A DNA stretch of 64,000 nucleotides from Hepsetus odoe (Eukaryota > Chordata > Actinopteri > Characiformes > Hepsetidae), in the NCBI GenBank assembly GCA_017165825.1, contig CM029370.1, positions 11,545,267 to 11,609,266 on the forward strand. Reading direction: 5' to 3'. Of this stretch, positions 1-11,500 are shown in pieces. A model generated the notes under the pieces. The model ran no database searches, was not told where the DNA came from, and saw only the letters and a list, made by a program, of their open reading frames with translations. Numbering within the stretch: the first letter of the stretch is position 1; each line of letters begins with the position of its first letter. The position numbers and the translations under genes were made by a program.

Positions 1-1447
1 CTGTTCAGACATGCTGCAATTTGCTTGCAAAAGTCATTCAGAGGAAAGCAGGCAAGGATCTGGCCATCAGACAGAGCTGCAAGGGCAATCCAATTCACCT
101 CAGATGAACAGATCAGCTGCACATCGTTCAGATCACTGAACAGGAGGAGTTGCTGGACAGAGCTCTACCAGCAGCTGATGGCTAAAGAAGCCTCGGGAGC
201 AGCAGGTGAATGCTGCTCAGTCACGCAACAAAGGGTTGAAACACAAGGAAAGGATCACCTATCTGCTTCCTCAGCTGGAGAGGACCAAAGGACTCTGTCC
301 AGTTGCCAAAGGGGAGATCAAGACTATGGAAACTGAAGGAGAAGCTCTGGCTCAAGACAAAAGGCTAAGTTTCACAAAAAGAGTGCGAAATTCAGAGAAG
401 AGAGAGAAGTCTCTAGAATAAAGCTGCAAGCTGTGACTGCTGTCCAAAGAGAAAGGCTGGAGAGAACGGATGAACAGAAGGGCCAAACTGTATGGCACAA
501 CCAGAGAGTTGAGACTCCAACCATTCAGAAGAAGCTGGGAAGCCAAAATAGCCACTATGGAGGAACAACTGAGTCAGACCAGAGCAGAGCTGGGAGATGG
601 GTGCAAGACTGAACGTTGCTCTGCAGGCTGAACTGAGAGAAGCCCAAAGGAGGCTAGTAAGCTCAGCGAGCTGGAGAAGCAGGTCAGGGGTGGTGGAAGC
701 AAGATTGGCGACTTATCTCGACTCACTCCACAGACACCAGTGCATGCTGGGACCCTGTGGTTAAAGCCAGAGCGAGCAGTTGAAGAACAGTCTGATGGAG
801 AAGCAGGGAAAGATTCCAGAGAGATTGACCAGCCGCAGATGAGACTCCCTACATTTAGTTCACCACAATGCAGCAGGCCCAGAACAAGGTGGCTTGTGAG
901 GAGTCCATGAAACTTCTCATAGTGGAACCAGAGCTGATCGTTGCCTCACTGGGCCTCCAAAGCAGCAGGGAATATGATCAAGAAGAGGAAGGAGCCTAAA
1001 GACATCAAAGTAATGACCTGTCTCAGTTCAAGAAAGTTAACGACAGCTTCTGCACTGTAGATTCTGTGATGAGAGACTGAAGAACAAGGATGGCAGGAAG
1101 CTGAAAACAGAGTTCGACCTGGCGGAGAGAGACTTCCTTTGAACCCTTTAAAATCTGTGTTTAGCTCTCTTCAAGTTCTGCTACAGCGAGGCTGCCTCCA
1201 CTCTTCGAATCGGGCGTATTCCTCCAGGGTGACTCTGTGAGTCGGTCCAGGCAACAGTTAAAGAAGTGGGACTGAACTTCTAGGATTCCCTGCCACCTTC
1301 CAGTGCTGACATGGCTGGTCAGTCCAGGAGAACTTGTTTTGTGGACCTGACCATATGCCCCTAAAAGACTTTGTAGAGTGTTTTTGTTCTTGACCTCCCC
1401 AGGTGTTCGCCATGTTTTTGCGCCGGGAGCCGCGCTTTGGGGGATTC
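1..1447 (+). pseudogene. Decayed internal region (3' part) of an ASPM-IQ LTR retroelement
   Basis: This stretch is colinear with 52460-53841 of the complete element further right. The first codons read as an IQ motif (CLQKSFRGKQAR). They are followed by the same 'EQISC...' stretch and then by remnants of the coiled-coil frame; SELEKQVRG near 670 matches TELENQVRG of the intact copy. Several stops and frameshifts break it, so I treat it as a dead copy. The 5' part and 5' LTR lie outside the window. The internal distance from the IQ motif to the LTR (about 1.44 kb) is close to that of the intact copy (about 1.38 kb), so little has been deleted. Confidence 0.8.
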
Positions 1448-1769
1448 TGTCACGGATCAGGTGTTTTGTGATCGAGGGCGCTCTGTCTGAACTGCACACC
1501 TGAGCTAATGAAGGCACAGGTGTGTTTCATTGGGGCTGACTATTTAAGCCCCGATGAGTCAGAACAGAGCGCGGCTCATTTGTTAGGCTCTGCCTACACA
1601 CTGTGGTGGTTTTGATAATCTGGTGTTCTTGGTTTAGGCTGCAGTTCCTTGATTTTAGTTAGGACTGCAGTCCTTGGTTTTGTTTTGTTTTGTTAATATA
1701 GTTAATAAATTTATGTTACGAACTCCTGGCTCTGCATTGGCGTCCTCCCTGCACCCTGCCACCGTTACA
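1448..1769 (+). repeat. 3' LTR of the decayed ASPM-IQ element
   Basis: It starts TGTCACGG and ends CCACCGTTACA, the same termini as the LTRs at 49802 and 53842. It follows a G-rich tract (TTTGGGGGATTC), as a polypurine tract should. Inside are the shared core (CATTGGGGCT...TATTTAAGCCCC), the inverted repeat partner AGTCAGAACAGAGCGC, and an AATAAA-like signal near 1703. It is 322 bp, against about 495 bp in the intact copy, because it has fewer of the upstream tandem units. No target duplication can be checked because the other end is outside the window. Confidence 0.85.
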
Positions 1770-1929
1770 TGTATGTACAGATCCATGTTACTCAGAATGA
1801 AATAACAAGATCAACAGGCAGGAAAAATAACAATGACAGAAAACATTCAAACCTTCCACTCATATCTGTGCTCATTAGCTCACTAAATATACTGAATGGA
1901 TTAGCATAATATGGAACATGTGGAACATA

Positions 1930-2830
1930 TTAGCCAGCATCTGAACAGTCAGTGTGTGGTGTGTTGGAGGAGAAAGGGATAAGCATAAGAATTTGAGCAC
2001 TGTTGACAACATTTTGATAGCTGGACATCTCAGTTAGAGCATCTCCAAAATAGCAGATCTTGTGGGGTTTTCCCAGTAAGTAATGGTTAGTAACTAACAA
2101 AACTGGCCCAGTGAAGGACAGCTGGTGAACCAGCAACAGGGTCAAGGATGTACAGGCTCACTGATGCATGTGGGGAGCATAGGCTAGCCAACCTGATCTG
2201 ACAGAAGAGCTCTTGTGGCAGAACATACTGAAATGTTTCATACTGGTTATGAAAGAAAAATGTCTTAAAGAGTGAATACCTTGCATATGGGGGTGGGAAG
2301 TCATAACATGTTGAAGTCATAACATGGTGCCCTTGTTGACTTTGAGCAACATCAAAAGTGTCTACAATGGGTTCATGATCATGAACTGTAGCAATTAAAA
2401 CAGCTGGTCTGATGAATGATGTTTTGTATCATGTGGACAGCCAGTTGCATACTCATCTCTTACATACTCACCGCTGCCCCTTGATGCATACCATATACCT
2501 AAAAATTGTTGCTGACCACGTTCCCCAATTCATGACAAATATTTTTTTTATTGGCAGTGGCTTCTTTAAACAGGATAATGCACCCTGCAAAAACTGAAAA
2601 AAAAAAAAAAAAAATTATAAACCATGCATCCTAATTCCTCAGACCTCAATCCAATCTGTGGGATGTACTGGACAAACCAGTCTGATCCACCGTATAATCT
2701 CCTGCTTCTAAAAGCTTAATAATGAAGTACACCTCATGGAGTCAGTGCCTCTATGGATTGGAATTGTTTTGATGGCATGAAAGGGGCCCATACAATATCA
2801 GATAAGTGGTTTAATGTCATGACTGATCAG
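1930..2830 (+). mobile_element. Tc1-like DNA transposon remnant
   Basis: A long degenerate stretch resembles a common teleost Tc1-like element. The transposase remnant reads through 'QDNAPC' near 2571-2595 (the catalytic-domain QDNAPCH motif) and through 'SDLNPICGMYWTNQ'-like sequence after it, corresponding to the usual PDLNPIEHLWD. The right end (2805-2828) reads GGTTTAATGTCATGACTGATCAG, like the terminal repeat of this family. An A-rich insertion (about 2597-2615), stops and deletions make it inactive. The left end is less certain. Confidence 0.7.
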
Positions 2831-2871
2831 TCTTTGTAAGAAAATTAATTAACAAACTAAACTTCCAGTTG

Positions 2872-3154
2872 TAGGGGCAGCGGTGGCCTGGTGGTTAGGG
2901 TGTTGGCCACATGATCGGGGGATCGGGGGTTCGAACCCCTTCCCAATGGGTTGCCCTGAGGTACCCTTGAGCAAGGTGCCGTCCCCGTCACGCTGCAAAT
3001 GCAACAGCCTCCCTGCGATGGGCTGGCGACCTGTCCAGGGTGCGTCCCCTGTCCTTCGCCCTGTGTGTGCTGGGTTGGACTCCAGCACTCCCCCGCGACC
3101 CCGTTTGGGACAAGTGGCAGAAAATGAATGAATGAATGAATGAACGAACGAACG
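2872..3154 (+). repeat. tRNA-headed SINE, tail type A, with 12-bp target duplication
   Basis: The head has tRNA-like A box (TGGCCTAGTGGTTAGG) and B box (GGGTTCGAACCCC) signals of an internal RNA polymerase III promoter. The tail reads GGCTGGCGACCTGTCCAGGG and ends in AATG/AACG tandem repeats. The perfect 12-bp direct repeat AACTTCCAGTTG at 2860-2871 and 3155-3166 is the target duplication, so both ends are exact and the insertion is fairly young. Confidence 0.92.
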
Positions 3155-3166
3155 AACTTCCAGTTG

Positions 3167-4766
3167 CCAAAATAGAGTGTTTATAACAGTAGCATGTATA
3201 ACTGCATGGTTATTCTCATTGATTAGCTGATATGGAGCCATGAGTGAAGACTTGAATGAATAAAACAAATATAAGCTTATCATATTCGTATCCTTTCTCA
3301 TAATCTACATTCTTAACATCATTTAAAAATTATATGTTTGAATGCCTGTAAGCATTGTTTGTCCCCATCTTGTTCACATTGAGAGCCATATTTCCTAAAC
3401 ATTTGGAGTGACACTAATGCATTCTTCATTTGCAAAAGGACTCACTGCTGCTGTATCAATGTGTAGCCAGAGGCCTGTTTGCATGCATGGTGTTGCCAGT
3501 GAGCTGCAGCATTTAGCATGCCTAAATACATCAATATGCATTTTAGACCATTCCAGTGTTGCAAATTAATGTCCTGGAGTGATTTACTAATGTGAACTGA
3601 CTGGGAATGATAACTTGCATATTTTTCAATGCCAATGAGAAGCTCAATTGCTTTACAAATGACTGCTGCTCTGCAGATGAGTGAGAAGATCGATTTGTAA
3701 GCACTTTTTTCAAAAGGTCTATAATTCTACACTTTTTAAATGATCAATCTTTAAAACAGCTTGCTATTATCATCATTTCTAACACTCAACTCTTACCATA
3801 TATCAAAATGCAAAGAGTGGTGATGTAATATTGCTGAAAATTAATACAAATTACCAAAATTGTGTAGACAAAAACACTAAGTATGAAACTTTTCTTATTT
3901 GTTGTATACATACCGACATCGATATAGTTCAGATACTACAACAAAACAGGAAAACCACAATGTCTTCCTTTTTTCATTTTTGTTAGTCAGCTTTTACTCT
4001 GTTTACTCTGTAAACTTCATTGGCAAACTGACTGAAAGAAACTCTCTGACACAAAACACATTTGAGACAAAGCTACGTTGACACAAGAACATTATTTTTT
4101 CTGCACTACTATTTAGGAAGTTTCATCAATTGGCTCAATTGGCAGTTTCAGAAATCAGTTACATACATTAATGTGGGATACAGCACTAGTGCATTATAAT
4201 GGTGGGCATACAAATGTATCTACTTGTGGCTAAAGTACAAACATATCAATGCTGAGTCTTGCTCACAAATGTATAAATGTATAGCAATGAACATCAAATG
4301 CAACAGCCAAAAAAGCAGAACAATATGACTGAGCAATAACAATATCACACCCATTTAAACAAACAAGCATCTTTACACAGATAAAACCTCAGAAACAAAC
4401 AAACACTCCCAGGAGAAATTTGCCTTTATTTGCCTATAACCTGGAAAAGCAGCATTCATGCAGTGTTAAGCAAGAGCCAGAACTCAAAGAAGGACTGTTT
4501 TCCTTTAATATGTATTTTTCTCCCTGCTGATTTGAACATCGTAGTGAGACATTTTTTTTTCTACATTATTATTAACCAATAATATTTCTTCAATGATCTG
4601 TCATTTTAGGCTGCATAATATTAATATTTAACAACATTTCTTTTTCAGTTTAAAAAGTGCTCTGAGTGGGTCAGTCTTTTTGCGCTTCTGCTATTTAAAT
4701 GATCCAATCTGGCTGGGCAGTAAATTTTGTGTGTTCCTAAATCTTGAAATCTAAATAGAGTATATA
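3167..4766. other. No gene seen; AT-rich unique-looking DNA
   Basis: Only short random reading frames and simple AT-rich sequence. I see no repeat family I recognise, no splice-bounded coding segment and no RNA gene. Confidence 0.5.
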
Positions 4767-5495
4767 CATTGCCTGGACAAAAAGCTCAAACATATATTTC
4801 ATTCTTTAGCTTTAAATACGGCAGACATTTGCTTTAATATTGTCTCGATAATCTAATGCCACTTTACTGCATTTATTTTCATCCAGAGTTGCATTAACTT
4901 TCCCCAGGATCTTTTATTGATGATGGGAGAGTCAAACCACTGCCTTAAGTCTTCTCCAGTCCATTAGATTACCAGTGGGGTTAAAGTCTGGACTCTGTGG
5001 TCACTAATCCATGAGTGAAAATGATGTCTCATGCCGAACCAACCTTTCACAATTTGAGCTTGATGAATCCTGCCATTTTGGAATATGCTTGTGCTATCAA
5101 GGGAAAAAAATCTACTGATGTAAAAACCTGGTCATTCAGTATTAGTCAGCCCCCACAGACATGTATATAGTAGGCACTAAGCATGATGGGTGCATCAATC
5201 CATCTGCCTCTATTCTAACACTGATGACTCATCATTCTTTTTTCCAAATTGCAAATTGAAACCTTTTTTCTTATTAGCCTCACTGATAAGTGGCTTTCGT
5301 GAGGCTACAAAGCAATTAAGTCACAATACCTTGAGTCTCTATTTACATTTTGCATGTAAGAAGTTACTCACTGCCTCAGTTATTGTTAAATAATTTGTTG
5401 CCAGCTGAAATATTAATCACAGCAGCCCTTATCCAGTGGAACACTGTTACATATTTGCTTAGTTAAATCCAGGGGACTTTTTTGGTCAGGCAATG
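4767..5495 (-). mobile_element. Internally deleted Tc1-like transposon with TA target duplication
   Basis: The ends are inverted: CATTGCCTGGACAAAAAG at the left and the complement of CATTGCCTGACCAAAAAAG at the right, each bordered by TA (4765-4766 and 5496-5497), the standard Tc1/mariner target. The interior resembles the antisense of a well-known fish Tc1-like transposase, including 'GGTCTGGACTCTGTGGT'-type sequence near 4985 and 'TGATGGGTGCATCA' near 5184. At 729 bp it is about half the length of an autonomous copy, so it can only have moved by using another copy's enzyme. Confidence 0.8.
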
Positions 5496-5497
5496 TA

Positions 5498-6285
5498 TAT
5501 CCAAAATAGTATACATTTAAGTATACCTTCTCTGATGTTACTCACAAAGGATATGGTTAATTAAAACAGTCTCATAAAATTGAAAAATGCCATATGAGGA
5601 CAATTATCTGCTGAATAATTTTTTCCTTGTCCCTTTCAATGTTTAAATATAGATGGCAGTTTTTCAATTTTTGCTGGGAACAAATGAGACAAAGCACAAA
5701 AGGTAGAGACATTTATTTTTCTTTACAGACTGACATTTGTATTTCTTTCAGTCCTCTTGCAACCCAGCAAACAGAAGCCTGGAAAACATGACTTCAATCC
5801 ATAATAAAATGCTCTAATGGTGCTGCTCTACAGGCTGACCTACTTTGGTGTTAATTCCTCACTCTTTCACACTGAGCACTCACTTGAGCAAACAGTATGG
5901 ACATTTTCTTTTTTCGACTTATCTGTCTCCATGCGGCACAGGATTGTGGGCACAGCAGGTAGATGATAAATGACTATTGGAGTGCTCACCATTCTGCTTT
6001 CCAGGGATATAGCTCATCTGAGCTTTGACTTGGAGCCCTCTCCATCACTCTGACAGAATTTTCACCTCTTTTGCATATTACATAAACATATTACTCAGCA
6101 TCGAGAATAAGGCTTGGGTTAATGTGATAATGCAGTCATACTGTGGACTGTCATTTCATCTGCTTCTGTGAAGCTCAACTTAAAACACTTTTACAACCAT
6201 TTACATAGTCATGGTCTAATATAAATGTACAACAATATAGCATATAAATGTAACCTATGGCTTATAGTCCATATTGGTTTATTAT
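5498..6285. other. No gene seen; possible conserved noncoding patch at 5880-6170
   Basis: No coding signal. The part around 5880-6170 is less AT-rich and repeat-free, with homeodomain- and octamer-like words (TTTGCATATTA near 6070, TTAATGTGATAATGC near 6119). This is only suggestive of an enhancer. Confidence 0.3.
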
Positions 6286-6289
6286 ATTA

Positions 6290-6751
6290 TACTGTGGAAA
6301 AAATGCTGTAAACAAAGAATGCTTTCAAAAATGGAAGTGTTAATCATTTATTTTCATCAATCAACAAAATGCAGTGAATGAACAAAAGTGAAATCTAAAT
6401 CAAATCAAATCAAATTTGGTGTGACTACCCTTTGCCTTCAAAACAGCAAATGTACACTTGCACTTGTAGTTTTTGAAGGAACTCGGCTGGTAGGTTGTTG
6501 TCTCTTCATGTAATCCCAGACACACTTGATGATGTTGAGATCAGGGCTCTGTGGGGTCCATAAGAATTGATGCTGGTTTGAAGGCAAAAGGTAGTAACAC
6601 CAAATATTGATTTGATTTAGATTTTTCTTTTGTTCGCTCACTTTGCATTTTGTAAATTGATAAAAATAAACAATCATTATTTATATTTCTGAAAGCATTC
6701 TTTGTTTACAGCATTTTTTCCACACCTGCCTAAAACTTTTGCACAGTGCTG
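6290..6751 (-). mobile_element. Short Tc1/mariner element, same family as 62881-63439
   Basis: On the minus strand it encodes the remnant PQSPDLNIIKCVWDYMKRQ (about 6480-6555), the C-terminal catalytic part of a Tc1-like transposase. The right end carries the terminal repeat complement of CAGTGCTGTGCAAAAGTTTT followed by TA. The left end lacks about 20 bp of the outer repeat, apparently deleted between two short GTG repeats. It shares subterminal sequence (GAATGCTTTC, AAATGATTAA) with the 62.9-kb copy. Confidence 0.85.
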
Positions 6752-6754
6752 TAC

Positions 6755-7200
6755 AATAAACAGGTGTTTTGCTGATGAATTGCCTCTAAAATCTATTCTT
6801 TGAGCCTAAGCCTAGAAGTGGCCAATGTAGACTTGTATTGCAAGTTTTATATATGTGATACATTGTGCAAAAGAAGTGCTTTCTTTATAACATTCTGTCA
6901 GATGTGTTACTATATAGCTGATAATGCCTATTCACTTGTTTGTATTATACTCCATTGTTTACCATATAGTTTATTTAACGTCAGTAAAATCCATAAGAAT
7001 CATGAACACATGAATCTACACATTTTCATATCATCTGCCTGTCTGAATACTATGTACTGTCCTACGTATAGTACATAAGTAGCACCTGCATGTTTCTTTC
7101 AATCACTTCCTTTTTAAGAATATGAACAGCCTTTAGCTCATACAAAACATATTTTCTCCCTTTAATTGCTAAATTCCTTATTTTGGCTTTGAATGACTCT
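6755..7200. other. No gene seen
   Basis: AT-rich sequence with short random frames only. The longest (92 codons) has no recognisable motif and no coding bias that I can see. Confidence 0.45.
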
Positions 7201-7204
7201 TGGA

Positions 7205-7372
7205 AGTCTCAGAAACATTGAAGGGACAGTCCCCCTGGAGCATTCAGGGTTAAGGGTCTTGCTCAGAGACCCAGTGGTGGTAGTACTAGAGGTGGGATTT
7301 GAACCTGGGACCTCTTGAGCCATTGGTCCATAGGCAAGTATCCTACCACTAAACCACCACCACCCTAGGTTG
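7205..7372 (-). repeat. tRNA-like SINE fragment (second head type)
   Basis: Read on the minus strand it begins with an A-box-like TGGTTTAGTGGTAGG and a B-box-like GGTTCAAATCC about 50 bp later. This is followed by a tail resembling the 'AGCAAGACCCTTAACCCT' segment seen in many teleost repeats. It differs from the main SINE of this window. No clear target duplication was found. Confidence 0.6.
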
Positions 7373-8176
7373 TTCTTTTTGTCCCTACCAAGAAGCTCCC
7401 CATGTCTTACTGCACATTTGTTTCTGCCACTGTTTGTCATTATGTAAATTCAAATTCGGTTCTGCTGCACATTTAAGCAGGCATTTGTTCTGCTCTGTTT
7501 CCTCGTGCAGTAGGTCGTGCAGTACCCTAACCTTCCACACACACACCCCCTGGGGTGCCCCCCATACATTGAGAATCATTGCTCTTTGACTGTAGTAGAG
7601 GTCTGCATATGACAGAATTTCTTTAGACGTGCATCTGCTTTCCTACAGCTCCTTCACTCCTGCAGGTGCGCTTGCTGACTCTTAATCAAAGCTCAATGAA
7701 ATAAGCACTGAAACAAAAGGTACACTCACTGTAACAAAAGGTTGAATTGTAGATCAACACCTCATCTGTTAATCAAATTTTTGGCCATTATTGTCTTTTT
7801 GTTAGATTTAGTCCTTCTTGGACTAAATAAACACATGAGCTGAAACCTATTAACTCACTTTCAAATATAAAACCTTGGTGGCCATGCTCTTTTGGTGACA
7901 TATGCTTGGACAGCTGATCTGGACCTGTCAAGGACAGTCTTTTGGTCAGAAATGCCCAGTGTAAGAGATTGCACACAGTCAAGGATTATGAAAATGTTAG
8001 AACATCTTTGATACAAGTTATGATATAGCTACTTTGGTCACCTACATTTATAGTAAGTCACAAAAAGACTGGATAAAAAAAAACAACAACAATGTTTTGT
8101 CATTCAGCCCCACCACTGGATGAATATGTATCTTTTTTTTGCTCCATTATTGCGTCACTGCATTAGGAGATCATTC
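7373..8176. other. No gene seen
   Basis: No coding, RNA or recognised repeat signal. Small C-rich patch near 7540-7560 only. Confidence 0.4.
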
Positions 8177-8337
8177 TGGGCAGTGGTGGCCTAGTGGTTA
8201 GGGAGTTTTGCCACTGGATCGGAAGATTGTGGGTTCACCCTTGAGCAAGGTACCGTCCCCGTCACTGCTCCACGGGGGCTTTCAATAGCTGCCCACTGCT
8301 GCACGGTGTTTGAGTGCATGGGTTAAATGCCGAGGTC
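8177..8337 (+). repeat. tRNA-headed SINE, tail type B, 3'-truncated
   Basis: Starts GGGCAGTGGTGGCCTAGTGG and runs to the type B tail (TTTCAATAGCTGCCCACTGC). Part of the head between the A box and 'ACCCTTGAGCAAGG' is deleted. It stops at GCCGAGGTC, where the next SINE begins, suggesting that the second copy inserted here or that a tandem duplication occurred. Confidence 0.8.
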
Positions 8338-8571
8338 TGGGCAGCGGTGGCCTAGTGGTTAGGGAGTTTCCCTTGCATCAGAAGATTGAGGGTTCAATTT
8401 CCCACCAGTAGGTTGCCCTGAGGTACCCTTGAGCAAGGTACCGTCCCCGTCACTGCTCCCCAGGTGGTTTCAATAGTTGCATGGGTTAAATGCAGAGGTC
8501 CAATTTCGTTGTGGTTCACTGTGTGCTGTGCTGTGACCTCACAATGACAAGGGTTGTCACTTTTACTTTTC
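8338..8571 (+). repeat. tRNA-headed SINE, tail type B, full 3' end
   Basis: Same head as the neighbour. The tail runs through GGGTTAAATGCAGAGGTCC and ATGACAAGGGTTGTCACTTT to the end. The word GAGGTC occurs at the end of the upstream partial SINE and again at the matching place here, so the pair could equally be a tandem duplication. Confidence 0.85.
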
Positions 8572-8771
8572 TGACTACCTCAAATTCAAGTCTATGGGTA
8601 CTACTCTCTCAAGAAAAATGTAACATTTCAATCTGAATTAATCAAAGACATATTCCACTTTGCACATGCAGACATTTGAAAGCCTTTTGGAAGAGCTCAT
8701 ATATGTCAGTTTTAATAAAATAAATGCTTGGGCAAATAGTTTATGCACCCTGTGCTATAGTAAACGTTTAT

Positions 8772-9150
8772 TCAAGTCATGTCAAGTCAGTTTTATTTTC
8801 TACATTATTTTAATGTTATTTAATAGTTTTATTTATAAAAATAATCAAGAAAGAAAAGAAAGAATAAGTGCATCAATAAATATATCAATTTAGCAATAAG
8901 ATCTGGTAAAGTATGAGTTACTATAAAAGAGTCCATTAGAGTCTGTAATTGGAAGTTTAATGAGCTAATAGTAGTAGTCTGTAGTAGTCCTGTTGAGTCA
9001 GTGGAGCTTTTTTTAATCTTAGTTGGTGGCAGCAGCTCATGCAGATGATCCAGTATGATGTAGCAGATCTGAAGTTCAGGTGGGGAGAGGAATCTGATGA
9101 TAGGGAGTTCGGGAAACCCTCAAGGTAATTGATGGACTCGGCTGGTAGGC
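8772..9150 (-). repeat. L2-type LINE tail and associated repeat
   Basis: Begins GTCAAGTCAGTTTTATTT, the complement of the A-rich 3' terminus common to L2-type LINEs in fish. The following part (about 9025-9090, 'GCAGCAGCTCATGCAGATGATCCAGTATGATG') is recognisably similar to 24065-24120, which also sits beside LINE sequence. Heavily degraded. Confidence 0.45.
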
Positions 9151-10395
9151 CTTTTCTTTCAGGAAATGCCTAAGATGTCCACAGAACAGGTGGTGGACAG
9201 CCGTCCATCTCAAACAGAGAGAGAAATAAGTACTGTTTTGAAATCGCATTGTGCAGACTATGAATTCGTCTGTACACTGTGCAGTAATGTGACTCTGGCA
9301 GAACTCATTATGAGAGAGATGACAATAGCTCCAGAGAAAGTTTCCAATTAGACAAGAATCTGATAGGCAGCAGGGGGAAGGTCAAGGAGTGAGTGCAGTG
9401 ACACTTAATATTCCCAAAAGGGAACCAAAGACAAGAAAAAAGAACCATTGTCTTATGTGATCATGAGCATAAAATCAACATGATACCAGGTTTTTTTTTT
9501 TTTACCTTTCCATGCTTGCTCATCGGATCTAAGAACCAGGACTGAAACAAGCAAACCTTCTATGATCTAAACTGAAACAATCAAATTATCCTTTACCGTT
9601 GTGAAATATAAATGTTATTAATCAATCATGTTAATGTATGCCATGAATCCTAACTATTTATTTGCCTTGTCTCTGAACAAGTTTTAGATTAAATTGACAT
9701 CCTATGATTTCATTCAGTGTATTATTGATATTATTTTCTAGGATTCAAGTGGCAGCATGTGATTGGCTTCTCACTACACAAAACATGATAAAAATATTCA
9801 GGCAGCTGGCATATGAAATTAATTTAGTAACTAATAACACAATTAAACATCTCTCTTCACTTTATTATAACAAATAATTATGGGCCTTTTCATAACTATA
9901 TGTCAGAGCTGCAGGAGCTAATAGCTTTTCAAGTCTTCAATATATTTTTTTTCTGACCTACATACAGCTTATGTACAAGGAATGAAATGAAGTGTTTTTC
10001 TTTTTTCATTTTAACACTTATACGACTGTTACATTGGGCTAGAGATTGGAACGCAAGCACCAAGCAGAAATATATTGGTTCTGCTCAAAGCTATTTCTGA
10101 GCCCCACTCTGCAAATACATTCTTTCATAGCTACAGTTGTCAAGTAGAACAAGCTTTTCAAAATACTGACAGAAATCCAATCAACATGATGAGAAATTAT
10201 ACAGCATAACTCAGTACACAATTTCCTTTGCCTTCATATCACTTATGTTATATATTTTTCAAATGATAATTATTCTGCATATGCATGAAAGGTCATGCAG
10301 TTAGGATAGATTTTGTTGTACAGTTAAGGTAAAGTATGAATGTCAAAACGTATCTCTCTTACAAATTTCATGACTCAAAAATGTTTGAAAAGGGT
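9151..10395. other. No gene seen
   Basis: AT-rich, with a poly-T run near 9490. The frame at 9166-9351 has 61 codons and no recognisable motif. I see no repeat family. Confidence 0.4.
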
Positions 10396-10400
10396 TTTAA

Positions 10401-10674
10401 TGTCACAGTCTGTCATGCCTGTGGTTCCGGGTTGGCACGGCAGGTGGCGCTCTGTTCTGACTGAGCTCATGAAGGCACAGGTGTGCTTCATTGGGGCTGC
10501 TATTTAAGTAAGTTGAGTCAGAACAAAGCGCAGTTCATTCACAAGGTGAAGCCTTAAGTTAATGGTGGTGTTTTTAGTTCCCTGTATCTTGGCTTTTGAT
10601 TTATGGACAATAAAGTTATGTTCCGGATCACTGGCTCTGCACTCACGTCCTTCCCGCACCCTGCCACCGTTACA
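10401..10674 (+). repeat. Solo LTR of the ASPM-IQ element family, with TTTAA target duplication
   Basis: Starts TGTCACAG and ends CCACCGTTACA, with the family core: GGCGCTCTGTTCTGACT, CATTGGGGCTG, TATTTAAG and AGTCAGAACAAAGCGC. It also has ACAATAAAG as a polyadenylation-like signal near 10609. TTTAA directly flanks both ends (10396-10400 and 10675-10679), a perfect 5-bp target duplication. A lone LTR with intact target duplication is the usual product of recombination between the two LTRs of a complete insertion. Confidence 0.93.
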
Positions 10675-10679
10675 TTTAA

Positions 10680-11379
10680 CATGCTGGCAACAAATGGATC
10701 AGTGCTTTGTAAAGTTGACCAGTTTAACACCTGTGTAAGAATGTATTTGTACACTGAAAAAAGTTGTTTGTTAAGGTCCTTTCACTGGGAAGACTGATTC
10801 TCTATGAATAACTTGCATTAACAGTTATTCTATATCAATATTATATTATTCAGCTATACATTTGCACTAATTCAGTCAAAAAGCTTGAGTGCAAACATTA
10901 TTTACTCATGTTTAAATGTCATGCCTATGCTACATATTTCAGTGCACACTATAAAAGCTGAAGAGGGCATTATATAAAAGAACAAATTAAAAACTAGAGG
11001 AAAACCCTAAAGAATTATTCATCTTCCAATTGACAACTTACATCTGAGTGCACAAACACAATGTAATCAGTTTCAGCCAACTTAACAAAACATATTATAG
11101 ACTTCAGCATGATGATACATGAAATACACATGAAGTAGTTAAAAGAGTAGAGAAAATCCTCTACTGGTGGGGCATATCAGAAAGCAGGTTGGTTTAATTA
11201 GTCAAATATATTTAGGCCAAAGTTAAGGACTGAATGGGCCACTTTGACGATGGGTATAAAACATGTCATTAAACTGAAAAATGTTAAATCTATTTGTGTA
11301 TCAGCCTGCCTTTGGCAACAAATGGATCAGTTGCTGAATCTGTGCTTTCATATTGTTGATTTCATACAATGACTGTAGA
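10680..11379. other. No gene seen
   Basis: AT-rich sequence without coding or recognised repeat features. Confidence 0.4.
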
Positions 11380-11500
11380 AGTGGTGGCTTAATGGTAAGA
11401 GAATAACTCACATGCCTTGAAAGTCATGAGTTTAAGGCCAGACCAACAGGTAACCCTGAGGTACCCTTGAGAAAAGTACTGTCCTCAATGCTGCTCACTT
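11380..11500 (+). repeat. Degraded SINE head
   Basis: AGTGGTGGCTTAATGGTAAG (A-box region) and CCCTGAGGTACCCTTGAG match the common SINE head of this window. The B box (GAGTTTAAGGCC) is mutated and the tail fades into unique sequence. Confidence 0.7.

Noticed and set aside
2872..2960. tRNA gene suggested by A and B boxes
   Set aside because: The same head recurs in many SINE copies with tails and target duplications, and it lacks a plausible cloverleaf and CCA-proximal acceptor stem.
2849..3301. 150-aa minus-strand frame
   Set aside because: Lies across a SINE; the open frame is a property of the GC-rich SINE tail.
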